Part shown: one piece after another, positions 22,642 to 31,547 of the stretch
Position numbering within the stretch: position 1 is the stretch's first letter
How the letters are laid out: each line of letters starts with the position of its first letter
DNA from: an uncultured Prevotella sp.
GTDB taxonomy: Bacteria > Bacteroidota > Bacteroidia > Bacteroidales > Bacteroidaceae
NCBI GenBank assembly: GCA_947174835.1
Contig: CAMWKM010000013.1
Coordinates: forward strand, 1 to 35,220
Direction: 5' to 3'
Length of the DNA stretch: 35,220 bases
The notes under the pieces: model-generated
What the model saw: only the letters and a program-made list of their open reading frames with translations
Databases searched by the model: none
Told to the model about the DNA's origin: nothing
Program-made: the position numbers and the translations under genes

Positions 22642-23658
22642 TCGCTTCCATACCACATCTACGGTGATACTGTTGTACTGTGCTTCACGAGTAAGTCCAG
22701 TGACATCAGTAATATCGGAAGCAGCAATTCCTTGAGCAGGAATATCGGTATCTTGTGGTAGCCACGTGGTCTTGCTGGCATTGGGCGAACAAATAACTAA
22801 TGAAGGGCCCCCCATTGCATGGACAATATGGCGGGCACCGCCCTCATTGCCGAAATAGGCTGTACAATTTGCTGCCAAGGCAGCCAACTGGCGTGGCGAC
22901 TTTGCGGCAATATTGAGGAATATGTGTGACGGGAGTTGAAGGGTATCAGAAATGCGTCTGGCATTATCGGCCTCACGTCCGGGAGCATAGTTGAAGATGA
23001 GTTGCCATTGTGGGAAGGTGTTGACGAATCGTCGTAATGTTTCCGTCATACGCTCTTCCGGCCATGTCTTATCGGGCAGTTTTGCCGTAACGCCAACGAG
23101 CATAATGGGACGATTGAAATCAATGCCCTGTTGTTGCATATAGAGGTAGAAATCCTGTTTTTCTTTTTCGGTAATACTTAGTGTCAAGTTCCTGTCCTCT
23201 TTCCACGTGCCGTTATCAATCATCCCTCTTAAAGGCTCTGTCAGCCGTAAGTTATGGCTGATCATACTCTCATGGCTTTCGCAGCCCTCGAAACGGTGGT
23301 TCATGATGCCATAGGTGTATGGCTTGCGTATCCCGATGCGGTATGTGCTGTGCAAAGAGAATAGTGTGAAAGGCAGAGTATTAATGGTAGAACGCATATC
23401 AATAATGACATCATAACGTGTATCGCGAACCACATGCCATACTTTCTTAAGGTATGTAAAGAATGAATGGCGTTCGTCATCGCTGAAGGTAATGGTGCGG
23501 CTGATAGCAGGATGCCCGTCAAACAGTGGAGCGATGCGTTCGTTGAGTACGAAAGTAATGTCAGCATCCGGAAAGTTCTTCCTAAGTGTATTGAGCATAG
23601 GTGTGGCCAGAATGGCATCGCCCATCTGACGAAAGCGTATGACAAGTATGCGAATCAT
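22609..23658 (-). CDS. GT9-family (ADP-heptose:LPS heptosyltransferase-like) glycosyltransferase
   Basis: The 349-residue protein begins 'MIRILVIRFRQMGDAILATP', the GT9 signature (RxxxxGDxxxxTP). It has 'YDVIIDMRST', 'VGVTAKLPDKTWPEERM' and the C-terminal donor-site region 'FGNEGGARHIVHAMGGPS', where the more common D/S residue is Glu-Gly. GT9 enzymes add heptose or related sugars to the lipid A-core. It is the last gene of the operon; its start overlaps the kinase stop by 4 nt. Its C-terminal 33 bp overlap GT4-C on the opposite strand. Confidence 0.9.
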   Translation of the reverse strand: MIRILVIRFRQMGDAILATPMLNTLRKNFPDADITFVLNERIAPLFDGHPAISRTITFSDDERHSFFTYLKKVWHVVRDTRYDVIIDMRSTINTLPFTLFSLHSTYRIGIRKPYTYGIMNHRFEGCESHESMISHNLRLTEPLRGMIDNGTWKEDRNLTLSITEKEKQDFYLYMQQQGIDFNRPIMLVGVTAKLPDKTWPEERMTETLRRFVNTFPQWQLIFNYAPGREADNARRISDTLQLPSHIFLNIAAKSPRQLAALAANCTAYFGNEGGARHIVHAMGGPSLVICSPNASKTTWLPQDTDIPAQGIAASDITDVTGLTREAQYNSITVDVVWKRLQAFCQQLSV

Positions 23659-24413
23659 AGTTCAAGTTTAAATTTTACTTCATGTCTCTTGCTATATCGG
23701 GTCCAAAAGGAAGTGCGGGCTTTCATCGTGATATCAACACAGGCTTGAGGATTGAAGTTGCGTTGACGGGCATATTCTTCTACCAGCAACTGGATAAATC
23801 GCTTAGGGCCCCATAAGCGGGCAAAACTTTTAGAGCCATCTTCCATTGAGACTTCCCCAAATCTCATACGATTAATGTCAACAATAGAGAATTGATAGGA
23901 TTGCTGAAATTCCCACAGGATATTTCCCGGAGAGAAGTCACGGTGAAGCACCTGTTGGTTATGCATGTGGGCAGCAAATCGAGCCAATGCAATAGCCATA
24001 GGCTCGTAGTTCTCAGGCGTGGCATCACCCATCTCATAGAGCAGATGCCTGTAAGGGCACTGCAGGCTGATGAAATAACTCTGTCCCAGCAATCCAAAGT
24101 TGCTTCGCTCTTCTATATAAGCAACAGCCTTCGGTGTCTCTATTCCTTTGGATAACAATCGTTCCGGATAAAAAAAGGCCCGTTGTCCTTTAGGCTGCCG
24201 AAGACCGGTAGAATAGATGATATTATTAAGTATCGCAGGCTGGTGGAAACGTTTGACGTTCAGTTCGGTACCGTCAGGAGCCGTAAAGCTCTTGATTAGA
24301 TTACGCCTTCCACCGTAAATATAGGTGCCACTGTTCTCCATTATCTCTGGCAATTGTTGGAGATAGCTGCGCAAATACTCGTATTCAGGATAAATTCTTA
24401 TCAGTCTCTTCAT
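23655..24413 (-). CDS. Kdo/WaaP-type lipopolysaccharide kinase
   Basis: The 252-residue protein has the small eukaryotic-like kinase fold of LPS-core kinases. A candidate ATP lysine is in 'LNVKRF' (Lys54), the catalytic loop is 'LHRDFSPGNIL' (156-166, Asp159), and the metal-binding Asp is in 'SIVDINRM' (Asp179). The sequence 'FFYPERLLSKGIETPKAVAY' is typical of InaA/KdkA-like proteins. It should phosphorylate a sugar such as Kdo or heptose in the inner core, at the cytosolic face. It overlaps the acyltransferase gene upstream by 29 nt and the GT9 gene downstream by 4 nt. Confidence 0.88.
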   Translation of the reverse strand: MKRLIRIYPEYEYLRSYLQQLPEIMENSGTYIYGGRRNLIKSFTAPDGTELNVKRFHQPAILNNIIYSTGLRQPKGQRAFFYPERLLSKGIETPKAVAYIEERSNFGLLGQSYFISLQCPYRHLLYEMGDATPENYEPMAIALARFAAHMHNQQVLHRDFSPGNILWEFQQSYQFSIVDINRMRFGEVSMEDGSKSFARLWGPKRFIQLLVEEYARQRNFNPQACVDITMKARTSFWTRYSKRHEVKFKLEL

Positions 24414-25344
24414 ACTTTAGTATGGCTTTTCCGTTTACCATAATATATTCGCGGTCGAAGTCGGCATGGGTGTGCTTCCATCGATTGTGTGTCCAGAGAT
24501 AAAAAGCCGGTTGCCGACGTATAGTAGTTTCAAGCATCTCGAAAAATCGGATAGTAATGGCATTATCTGCCTCTGTGGCGGCATGGGACGCTACCTGTTT
24601 GAAAGTACAGATATAATGTCCCCGATAAGGCCGTTGCATATCTACATAGAAGACTGCATCATCCATTTTCTTCATAATGCGTTCTCCTCCCGTAAAAACT
24701 GGCGTATCTTGATTTAGAAAAGTAAGCCACAGGTGGATGTTGTGCATACGAGGCGTCTGATCGCTGATGTAACCAAACAGATAGTTCCGTTTTTCTCGTT
24801 TATAATTAACAAGATAACGCAGTATATCTTGTTTAGGGATACAAACACCTCCCTGCGAGGAACGGACATTGATGAGCAAACGGTCAAAAGCTTTATTATA
24901 CAGCGGATGATAGATGAGCCCCATCACTGCCTGAGGAAAGCGGCGGAAAGCCAACCCTGTGGCCGACAGCCATTCCCAGTTGCAATAGTGCCCAAGAATA
25001 GCTGCACAATTCTGTCCTCGATCAAAGGCTTCTTCCATCTGTTCCACACCTCTAAATTCTATATGCTCTAATAGTTTCTCATTACTGATACTAAGCAGCT
25101 TTATCGTCTCAAATATGTAGTCGCAGAACCAATGATAAAACGCCCGTTCAATAGTATGCAATTCCGTTTCACTCTTTTCCGGGAAAGAAGAACTGATATT
25201 CTTTCTTACGATTTTACGCCTATATCCAACGAGATGGTAAACAACAATGTACAAACCATCTGACAAGAAGTAGAGAACCCGGAAAGGCAAGAGTGAAAGC
25301 ACATAAGCCAAACCATAAATAATATAGTAAACGAACTTCTCCAT
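24385..25344 (-). CDS. LpxL/HtrB-family lipid A acyltransferase
   Basis: The chosen start is 25344 (MEKFVYYIIY), because it overlaps the glf stop as TGATG and has GGGAAG suitably upstream. A start five codons earlier (25359, MGSHL) is possible. The 319-residue protein has an N-terminal membrane anchor (about 5-40) and the catalytic HX4E motif in 'LGHYCNWEW' (His119, Glu124). 'SDQTPRMHN' and 'FLNQDTPVFTGGERI' follow the usual family pattern. It should transfer an acyl chain onto lipid A in the inner membrane. Its place beside the LOS kinase, heptosyltransferase-like and MsbA-like genes supports this. Confidence 0.9.
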   Translation of the reverse strand: MEKFVYYIIYGLAYVLSLLPFRVLYFLSDGLYIVVYHLVGYRRKIVRKNISSSFPEKSETELHTIERAFYHWFCDYIFETIKLLSISNEKLLEHIEFRGVEQMEEAFDRGQNCAAILGHYCNWEWLSATGLAFRRFPQAVMGLIYHPLYNKAFDRLLINVRSSQGGVCIPKQDILRYLVNYKREKRNYLFGYISDQTPRMHNIHLWLTFLNQDTPVFTGGERIMKKMDDAVFYVDMQRPYRGHYICTFKQVASHAATEADNAITIRFFEMLETTIRRQPAFYLWTHNRWKHTHADFDREYIMVNGKAILKYEETDKNLS

Positions 25345-26483
25345 CAAATGACTTCCCATAATTTCATAATTTTTTCCACGATAGGTGCCATATCGTAATA
25401 CTTATATTCAGCCAGACGCCCCCCGAAAAGAACATCTTTCTCTTGTTGAGCCAGTTGCTGATATTGGCTATAGAGATTTGTATTTCGCTCGTCATTGACA
25501 GTGTAATAAGGTTCTTTACCTTCTGTCCATTCTACAGGATACTCCCATGTAACAACTGTTTTCGGACAATTGTAAACAGACGATCCAAACATCTCGAAAT
25601 GCTTGTGCTCAATGGTACGCGTATAAGGAACGTCACGATCGGTATAATTCATGACTGCATTTCCCTGATAGTTTGGTGTATTGAGAGTCTTGTGCTCAAA
25701 AGTCAGACTGCGATAATCCAACTTACCAAAACGATAATCGTAATATTCATCGATCTTACCCGTAAAAACAATCTTTTCCGCCAACGATTCCCAATAAGAA
25801 CGATTCACGAAAAAATCAGCATCCGTCTTCGTCTCAATCCCCTCCAACAGCCCATTGATCAGCCTATTGTACCCACCGATGGGAATACCTTGGAACTGAT
25901 CGTTGAAATAATTGTTGTCATGGACAAAACGAACAGGTAGGCGCTTGATAATAAAAGCTGGAAGATCTGAACACTTCCTGCCCCATTGTTTTTCCGTATA
26001 GCCCTTGATAAGGATTTCATATATATCCTTTCCGATAAGCGACAAAGCCTGTTCCTCCAAATTGCGCGGTCGGTCAACTCCCGCTTCTCTCATGATAGCT
26101 AAGGCTTCTGCCCGCTGTTCTTCTATCTTTGCCTTCGCTTCATCTGGCGTCAGCACACCCCACATCTGACAAAATGTGTTCATATTAAAGGGAAGGTTAT
26201 ACTGCCGCCCCTTATAATTAGCAATAGGAGAGTTAGTGTAACGATTGAAAGTGACAAAACGATTGACAAAATGCCACACCAAACTATTGTCAGTATGAAA
26301 GATGTGTGCCCCATATTTATGGATGTTGATCCCTTCGCGATTTTCGCAATAAATATTGCCTCCTAAATGGTTGCGTTTGTCTATGACAAGACAGAGTTTA
26401 CCATTCTGACGAGCAAAATAAGCAAAAGTGGCACCATAGAGTCCACTACCTACGACAAGATAATCATACTTTTTTTTCATCAT
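25344..26483 (-). CDS. glf: UDP-galactopyranose mutase
   Basis: The 379-residue flavoenzyme starts with 'YDYLVVGSGLYGATFAY', the FAD-binding Rossmann motif. It has 'DKRNHLGGNIY' and 'HKYGAHIFHTDN', which hold the substrate- and flavin-contacting residues of UGM. 'EKQWGRKCSDLP' and 'YTRTIEHKHFE' are also diagnostic. It converts UDP-galactopyranose to UDP-galactofuranose in the cytosol, so the glycan made here probably contains galactofuranose. Two adjacent ATGs (26483, 26480) exist; the first overlaps the sulfatase stop by 4 nt (ATGATG). Confidence 0.97.
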   Translation of the reverse strand: MMKKKYDYLVVGSGLYGATFAYFARQNGKLCLVIDKRNHLGGNIYCENREGINIHKYGAHIFHTDNSLVWHFVNRFVTFNRYTNSPIANYKGRQYNLPFNMNTFCQMWGVLTPDEAKAKIEEQRAEALAIMREAGVDRPRNLEEQALSLIGKDIYEILIKGYTEKQWGRKCSDLPAFIIKRLPVRFVHDNNYFNDQFQGIPIGGYNRLINGLLEGIETKTDADFFVNRSYWESLAEKIVFTGKIDEYYDYRFGKLDYRSLTFEHKTLNTPNYQGNAVMNYTDRDVPYTRTIEHKHFEMFGSSVYNCPKTVVTWEYPVEWTEGKEPYYTVNDERNTNLYSQYQQLAQQEKDVLFGGRLAEYKYYDMAPIVEKIMKLWEVI

Positions 26484-28279
26484 CGTTGTTTAAGGTCTTC
26501 AGTTGTTTTTTGCAAGATCGCCTTACTAATATTTAACATCCGATCCGCATCTCCGCTTTCCTGCTTTAGAAACTGATCAGCATCGAAATCATAGAGGATA
26601 AAGCCCGTAGAGTCGATCATCGACTGAGCATTGTTGTAGTTATGCACGGCTGTAGGATAACGATAGGTGCTACTCAACACATCGCGACTAAAAGTAAAGT
26701 CATTATGGTTTAGCGCCAACTGCCCCAGTAGGGTAGCGACGATATCGCTCTGATTGCAGATATAATCAATCTTCCGAGGCTCCCTAACGGCACCACCAGT
26801 CCACACCACAGGGATGAGGTTGCGCAATGGCTTTGTTTCATCAAGGTCCTTATAGGGGATTCCATGATCAGCCAACAGCACAATCAGCAGATTATTCCAT
26901 ACAGGCGTAGCCTTCATTCGCTCAATAAAGTTCCCTATACATTGGTCCAGATAGGAGAACGCATTGAGAATCTTATCATCGAAACGGCTGACAGGCACCG
27001 TCCACGGCTCATGACTACTGAGGGTTGAATAGCCGATTAAGAACGGACTCTGCGCTGTTGTAGCCATCTGATAAAGTGTCTCAAAGGTGATATCGTCATG
27101 CACACCCCACTGGGAGGTCTTTTGCTCATCTGCCGAATAGTCAGTCATGCTTGTCAACCGATTCCATCCTGTAGCCACCAGATAGCCCCGCATATTAGTA
27201 AAGTTAATATCGCCACCATAGAGATAGTGGGTATCGTAATGTTCTTGCTTCAGTGTTTTGGCAATTGAAGGCATGGTCTGACTCTTATCGGGCATCTTCA
27301 TCACCGATGCACTGGGGAACGACGGCCAACCGCTCAACGTACAGACAGTTCCTCGATCAGTGCGCCAAGAGTTAGCATAGCAATGGGTAAAGCAGATACC
27401 CTCAGAGGCAATTTGATTGAAGTGCGGCATGACATCTGTATTGCCACCCAACTGTGTAAAGACTGCTCCGCAACTTTCCAAAAGTATCACAATAATATTG
27501 GGCCGTTGAGTATTCAGCAGTGTATCCACATTAACACTTTCCGTTGTATAGACATCTTTTATCAACGATTCACAAACATCGTCTTCAAAATAGTTATAAT
27601 GATAATAATCTTTCTCGCCATGTTCAAACGAGGAGACAAAACTGAAAACGGGATTGACAGCCGCATGATTAAAAAACAGATTTTGAGAGTAGTACACCTG
27701 TCCTACGTTCGTCGTCGACTCATCAACACCTCCACGGATGCCGATAAAGACAAGGGGCATCAAGCAAATATAGAAAATAGTCTCAAACACTCGTTTACCG
27801 TCCTTTTCCCGCTGTATCCAAGTCTTTGGATACACCCAATAAATAATGCCCATAAGAACAATAACAGCAAAAAGGCTCAAGAAGACATAGCCCGCTGAAA
27901 CACTGGCAAAGGCTTCTTTGGGCGTCTCTATATACTGCAAGCAAGTGGCATTGAGTTTAAATCCCCAGAACGGATAGAGACAACTGTCAGCCACAAAAGC
28001 CAAAGATAATGCCAAAGAGATAATCCCCCAATAGAAAGAAGTAATCCTGCGCGGAACACTCACCCAAAGACTAATAATGACAAACAATAATGGGATGACT
28101 ATGATATACAGTGCTACAGACAGGTCAAGGGTCAGGCCGTGCCAAATGATATCAGCTACATCACCAAAGGTAAAATCATAGTTCGCCTGATTATAGAACA
28201 GGAAACACACCTTGGCAATCACGAAGACCAGAACCGTCCATAGATATGCTTTCAGTAGAAAAAACAGTCTCTCCCTCAT
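26480..28279 (-). CDS. LtaS-like membrane sulfatase-fold phosphotransferase
   Basis: The 599-residue protein has five hydrophobic N-terminal segments (about 10-30, 48-72, 82-100, 130-150, 168-182), then an extracytoplasmic alkaline-phosphatase/sulfatase domain. 'NIIVILLESCGAVF' (Glu268), 'SWRTDRGTVCTLSG' (Thr307 or Thr311 as nucleophile), 'WGVHDD' (391-396), 'SSHEPW' (His423) and 'LLADHG' (Asp471, His472) follow the metal and nucleophile positions of lipoteichoic acid synthase. In a Gram-negative organism such proteins transfer phosphoglycerol or phosphoethanolamine onto periplasmic glycans or lipid A. It sits between the flippase (5-bp gap) and glf, so the LOS is the likely acceptor. Confidence 0.88.
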   Translation of the reverse strand: MRERLFFLLKAYLWTVLVFVIAKVCFLFYNQANYDFTFGDVADIIWHGLTLDLSVALYIIVIPLLFVIISLWVSVPRRITSFYWGIISLALSLAFVADSCLYPFWGFKLNATCLQYIETPKEAFASVSAGYVFLSLFAVIVLMGIIYWVYPKTWIQREKDGKRVFETIFYICLMPLVFIGIRGGVDESTTNVGQVYYSQNLFFNHAAVNPVFSFVSSFEHGEKDYYHYNYFEDDVCESLIKDVYTTESVNVDTLLNTQRPNIIVILLESCGAVFTQLGGNTDVMPHFNQIASEGICFTHCYANSWRTDRGTVCTLSGWPSFPSASVMKMPDKSQTMPSIAKTLKQEHYDTHYLYGGDINFTNMRGYLVATGWNRLTSMTDYSADEQKTSQWGVHDDITFETLYQMATTAQSPFLIGYSTLSSHEPWTVPVSRFDDKILNAFSYLDQCIGNFIERMKATPVWNNLLIVLLADHGIPYKDLDETKPLRNLIPVVWTGGAVREPRKIDYICNQSDIVATLLGQLALNHNDFTFSRDVLSSTYRYPTAVHNYNNAQSMIDSTGFILYDFDADQFLKQESGDADRMLNISKAILQKTTEDLKQR

Positions 28280-28284
28280 AGGCT

Positions 28285-30114
28285 CTACAGACTTTGCATA
28301 TCATTGAGTTTCTTATAATAGCCATCAACAGAGAGCAACTCATCGTGAGTACCTCGCTCTACGATACGGCCCTCGTGCAACACACAGATCTCATCAGCAT
28401 TCTTGATAGTTGACAGGCGGTGGGCTATGGCTATGGTAGTACGTGTCTTCATCAGTCGCTCCAAAGCATCCTGCACCAGTCGCTCACTCTCTGTGTCAAG
28501 AGCCGAAGTTGCCTCGTCAAGAATCAGAATAGGCGGATTCTTCAAAATAGCACGAGCAATAGAAACACGCTGACGCTGTCCACCAGAGAGACGACCACCA
28601 CGATCACCAATATTAGTATCAAATTGCAGTTCTGACTGCATGATAAAATCGTAGGCATTGGCAATCTTGGCAGCCTCTGCAATTTGCTCGTCTGTGGCAT
28701 TGTCTACACCGAACGCGATATTGTTGCGGAAGGAATCGTTGAAGAGAATGGCCTCCTGATTCACGTTGCCGATCAGTTGGCGAAGATCCTGAATGCCCAG
28801 ATCCTTCACGTTGATACCGTCGATAAGTACCTCGCCCTCCTGCACATCATAATAACGGGGAATCAGATCAACCAGCGTTGACTTGCCGCTACCACTTTGG
28901 CCTACAATAGCAATGGTTTTGCCCTTGGGAATAATAAGGTTGATGTTGCGCAGCACCCATTGGTCAGCATACTTAAAACTGACATTACGGAACTCTATCT
29001 GGTGTTCAAGATTTGCTATATGCTTGGCGTTTGTAGATTCCTTGATCGTATTTTCAGCCATCAGGATTTTGTCGATACGCTCCATTGAGGCCAATCCCTT
29101 CGGGAGATTATAGCCGGCTTTCGAGAAATCTTTCAAAGGCTGAATTATACTATAGAGAATCACCATATAGTAGATAAACGAAGGTCCCGTGATGGTATGT
29201 CCCGTCAATACCAATACGCCACCGAACCAAAGTACGATGACAATCATCAGGGTGCCCAAAAACTCGCTCATTGGATGGGCTGACGACTGGCGGATATTCA
29301 CTCGCATGATGTCATTGCGATAGTTTGAATTGGTTTGATCAAAACGTCGGTTCATCTTTTCTTCAGCACAAAAAGCTTTGATAATGCGAAGGCCACCCAA
29401 CGTCTCTTCCACCTGACTCATCGTGTCGCTCCATAGAGCCTGAGCTTCTATACTCTTTCGTTTCAACTTGCGACCGACTAAGCCCATAAACCAACCGAAC
29501 AGGGGAACAAAGACAATCGTGAAAAGCGTAAGCTCCCATGACACGAAAAGCAGGGTAAAGAAATAAACAATAATGAGGATGGGATTTTTGAAAAGCATAT
29601 CGAGACTCGACATAATGCTCGACTCCACCTCCTGCACATCACCACTCATACGGGCTATGATATCGCCTTTGCGCTCCTCGGAAAAGAAGCTCAACGGCAA
29701 CGATGTAATTTTCTGATAAAGCAAGTTACGAATATCACGCACTACACCTGTTCTTATCGGTATGATAGTAGCTGACGAGAAAAAATATGCCCCAGTCTTC
29801 AGAGCCGTCATCAAAGCAAGGAAAAGACCGATAAAAAGTAATGTCGTAGTCTGTCCAAAGTCAGCAATTATTTGGTTGACCAAATAGTTCATATTGTTCA
29901 TGAGCACAGTCTGAACATTAGTCCAGTCCCATTCCATCAGACTTGTCGCAGCCTCTGCGTCGCCTGTCTGAAACAGAATTTGCAGAATAGGGATCAGTGC
30001 AGCAAAAGAGAATATGTTGAGCACTGCCGATAGGATATTAAACAACACCGACAGTATTAGGTATTTCTTATAAGGAGGCACAAAACGCCTCAGCACTTGC
30101 AAGAACTCCTTCAT
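28285..30114 (-). CDS. MsbA-like ABC transporter (fused permease-ATPase)
   Basis: The 609-residue half-transporter has six transmembrane helices in residues 15-335, then an ATPase domain with Walker A 'GQSGSGKST' (405-413), signature 'LSGGQ' (509-513), Walker B 'ILILDEATSALD' (529-540) and 'AHRLST' (H-loop, about 564-569). The type-I exporter plan and the neighbourhood of lipid A acyltransferase and core genes support MsbA, the inner-membrane flippase for lipid A-core. A multidrug exporter of the same family is the alternative. Its start overlaps the miaB stop by 4 nt. Confidence 0.9.
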   Translation of the reverse strand: MKEFLQVLRRFVPPYKKYLILSVLFNILSAVLNIFSFAALIPILQILFQTGDAEAATSLMEWDWTNVQTVLMNNMNYLVNQIIADFGQTTTLLFIGLFLALMTALKTGAYFFSSATIIPIRTGVVRDIRNLLYQKITSLPLSFFSEERKGDIIARMSGDVQEVESSIMSSLDMLFKNPILIIVYFFTLLFVSWELTLFTIVFVPLFGWFMGLVGRKLKRKSIEAQALWSDTMSQVEETLGGLRIIKAFCAEEKMNRRFDQTNSNYRNDIMRVNIRQSSAHPMSEFLGTLMIVIVLWFGGVLVLTGHTITGPSFIYYMVILYSIIQPLKDFSKAGYNLPKGLASMERIDKILMAENTIKESTNAKHIANLEHQIEFRNVSFKYADQWVLRNINLIIPKGKTIAIVGQSGSGKSTLVDLIPRYYDVQEGEVLIDGINVKDLGIQDLRQLIGNVNQEAILFNDSFRNNIAFGVDNATDEQIAEAAKIANAYDFIMQSELQFDTNIGDRGGRLSGGQRQRVSIARAILKNPPILILDEATSALDTESERLVQDALERLMKTRTTIAIAHRLSTIKNADEICVLHEGRIVERGTHDELLSVDGYYKKLNDMQSL

Positions 30115-31445
30115 ACTTCTTCTCCAAATAAAGTGGCACTTGTACTGCCAGTAATCCTCACACGGACAATCTCACCAATATGATGCTGTCCCTTGTCGAA
30201 CACCACCATCTTGTTCTGTTCTGTACGACCGCAAAGCTGTTCGCGACTACGTTTCGAGAAGCCTTCTACCAGCACGTCAAATTCCTTGCCTTCGTCTTTC
30301 TTGTTCTGCTGAGCAGAGATTTCTGTCTGCAGGGCAATGAGTTCATTCAAACGACGAATCTTTTCTTCCTCAAGTACATTGTCCGGCAAATGCTTCGAAG
30401 CATAGGTACCTGGGCGCTCGGAATACTTGAACATAAAAGCCGAATCATACCCCACTTCGCGCATCAGATCCAGCGACAGCTGGTGATCTTCCTCTGTCTC
30501 ATTATGATAGCCCACAAAGATGTCAGTAGACAAGCCACAATCGGGGATGATGCGACGAATAGCGGCAACACGGTCAAGATACCACTCACGAGTGTATTTG
30601 CGATTCATTAATTTCAGTATGTTATCACTCCCACTCTGCACAGGCAAATGGATATGCTTGCAAACATTAGGCATCTCAGCGATAACCCGCAGTGTATCGT
30701 CGCTCATGTCCTTGGGATGGGACGTAGTAAAACGAATACGCATCTGGGGAGCTTCCTGCGCCACACGACGCAGCAGTTCGGGAAAACCAAAGACATTCGG
30801 GGCCTCCTGACTGTTCTGATCATCCGAAAGGCAATATGAATTTACATTCTGGCCAAGTAGAGTAACCTCTTTAAAGCCACGATCACGCAGGTCGCGCACC
30901 TCTCTCAAGATACTCTCCACATCACGACTCCGCTCACGACCACGAGTATAAGGTACAATACAATAGTGGCAAAAATTGTTGCAACCGCGCATGATACTGA
31001 CAAAACCGCTGATTCTATGACCCAATCCAATACGCTGAGGCACCACGTCGCGGTAAGTCTCCGTAGTCGACAATTCAATATTGATAGCTTTGTGCCCCGT
31101 CTCTACTTGAGCCGTCAGGTCGGGCAAAGACAAATAAGCATCAGGCCCAGCCACCAGATCGGCACCGTATCTGTTCAACAGGTCATCTTTCACACGCTCA
31201 GCCATGCAGCCCAGTACACCGATGACCAACGGGCGTTTACGTTTGATGGCTCCCAGCACCTCCAGCCGGCGATATATCTTTTGTTCTGCATTATCGCGTA
31301 CCGAACAGGTGTTCAGAAAGACGGCATCGGCTTCATCGATACTCTCACAGGGCTCATAACCTGCCATCTGCATGACTGAAGCCACCACCTCCGAGTCTGC
31401 CACATTCATCTGACACCCGTAAGTCTCAATCAACAGTTTCTTCAT
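30111..31445 (-). CDS. miaB: tRNA-2-methylthio-N6-dimethylallyladenosine synthase MiaB
   Basis: I set the start at 31445 (MKKLLIETYGCQMN); an upstream in-frame ATG at 31469 lies within the -7 box. The 444-residue enzyme holds one [4Fe-4S] cluster through C11, C47 and C80 and the radical-SAM cluster through 'CNNFCHYC' (C155, C159, C162). A C-terminal TRAM domain ends in 'VRVRITGSTSATLFGE'. It methylthiolates i6A37 in tRNAs. It is the first gene of the seven-gene LOS operon and overlaps the flippase gene by 4 nt, so tRNA modification and envelope genes share a promoter. Confidence 0.97.
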   Translation of the reverse strand: MKKLLIETYGCQMNVADSEVVASVMQMAGYEPCESIDEADAVFLNTCSVRDNAEQKIYRRLEVLGAIKRKRPLVIGVLGCMAERVKDDLLNRYGADLVAGPDAYLSLPDLTAQVETGHKAINIELSTTETYRDVVPQRIGLGHRISGFVSIMRGCNNFCHYCIVPYTRGRERSRDVESILREVRDLRDRGFKEVTLLGQNVNSYCLSDDQNSQEAPNVFGFPELLRRVAQEAPQMRIRFTTSHPKDMSDDTLRVIAEMPNVCKHIHLPVQSGSDNILKLMNRKYTREWYLDRVAAIRRIIPDCGLSTDIFVGYHNETEEDHQLSLDLMREVGYDSAFMFKYSERPGTYASKHLPDNVLEEEKIRRLNELIALQTEISAQQNKKDEGKEFDVLVEGFSKRSREQLCGRTEQNKMVVFDKGQHHIGEIVRVRITGSTSATLFGEEV

Positions 31446-31466
31446 TTTAAAATTCGAATTTGTGTG

Positions 31467-31474
31467 CAAAGGTA
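31467..31474 (-). promoter_or_regulatory. -7 promoter box of the miaB-LOS operon
   Basis: The minus strand reads TACCTTTG, 21 nt before the chosen miaB start. It is the only promoter-like site seen for the seven overlapping genes from 31445 to 22609. Confidence 0.65.
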
Positions 31475-31480
31475 CAAAAA

Positions 31481-31507
31481 AGTTAAGATTAAGAGTTAAG
31501 AGTTAAG
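31481..31507. repeat. Short AGTTAAG tandem repeat between divergent promoters
   Basis: AGTTAAG occurs at 31481-31487, 31494-31500 and 31501-31507, with ATTAAG between the first two. It lies between the miaB and yitT -7 boxes, in the region where -33 contacts would be made. Confidence 0.6.
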
Positions 31508-31516
31508 AATAATTTG

Positions 31517-31524
31517 TACCTTTG
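31517..31524 (+). promoter_or_regulatory. -7 promoter box for the YitT gene
   Basis: TACCTTTG, 23 nt before the ATG at 31548, divergent from the miaB promoter. Confidence 0.65.
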
Positions 31525-31547
31525 CAGCAAAATTTGCATCACTAACT

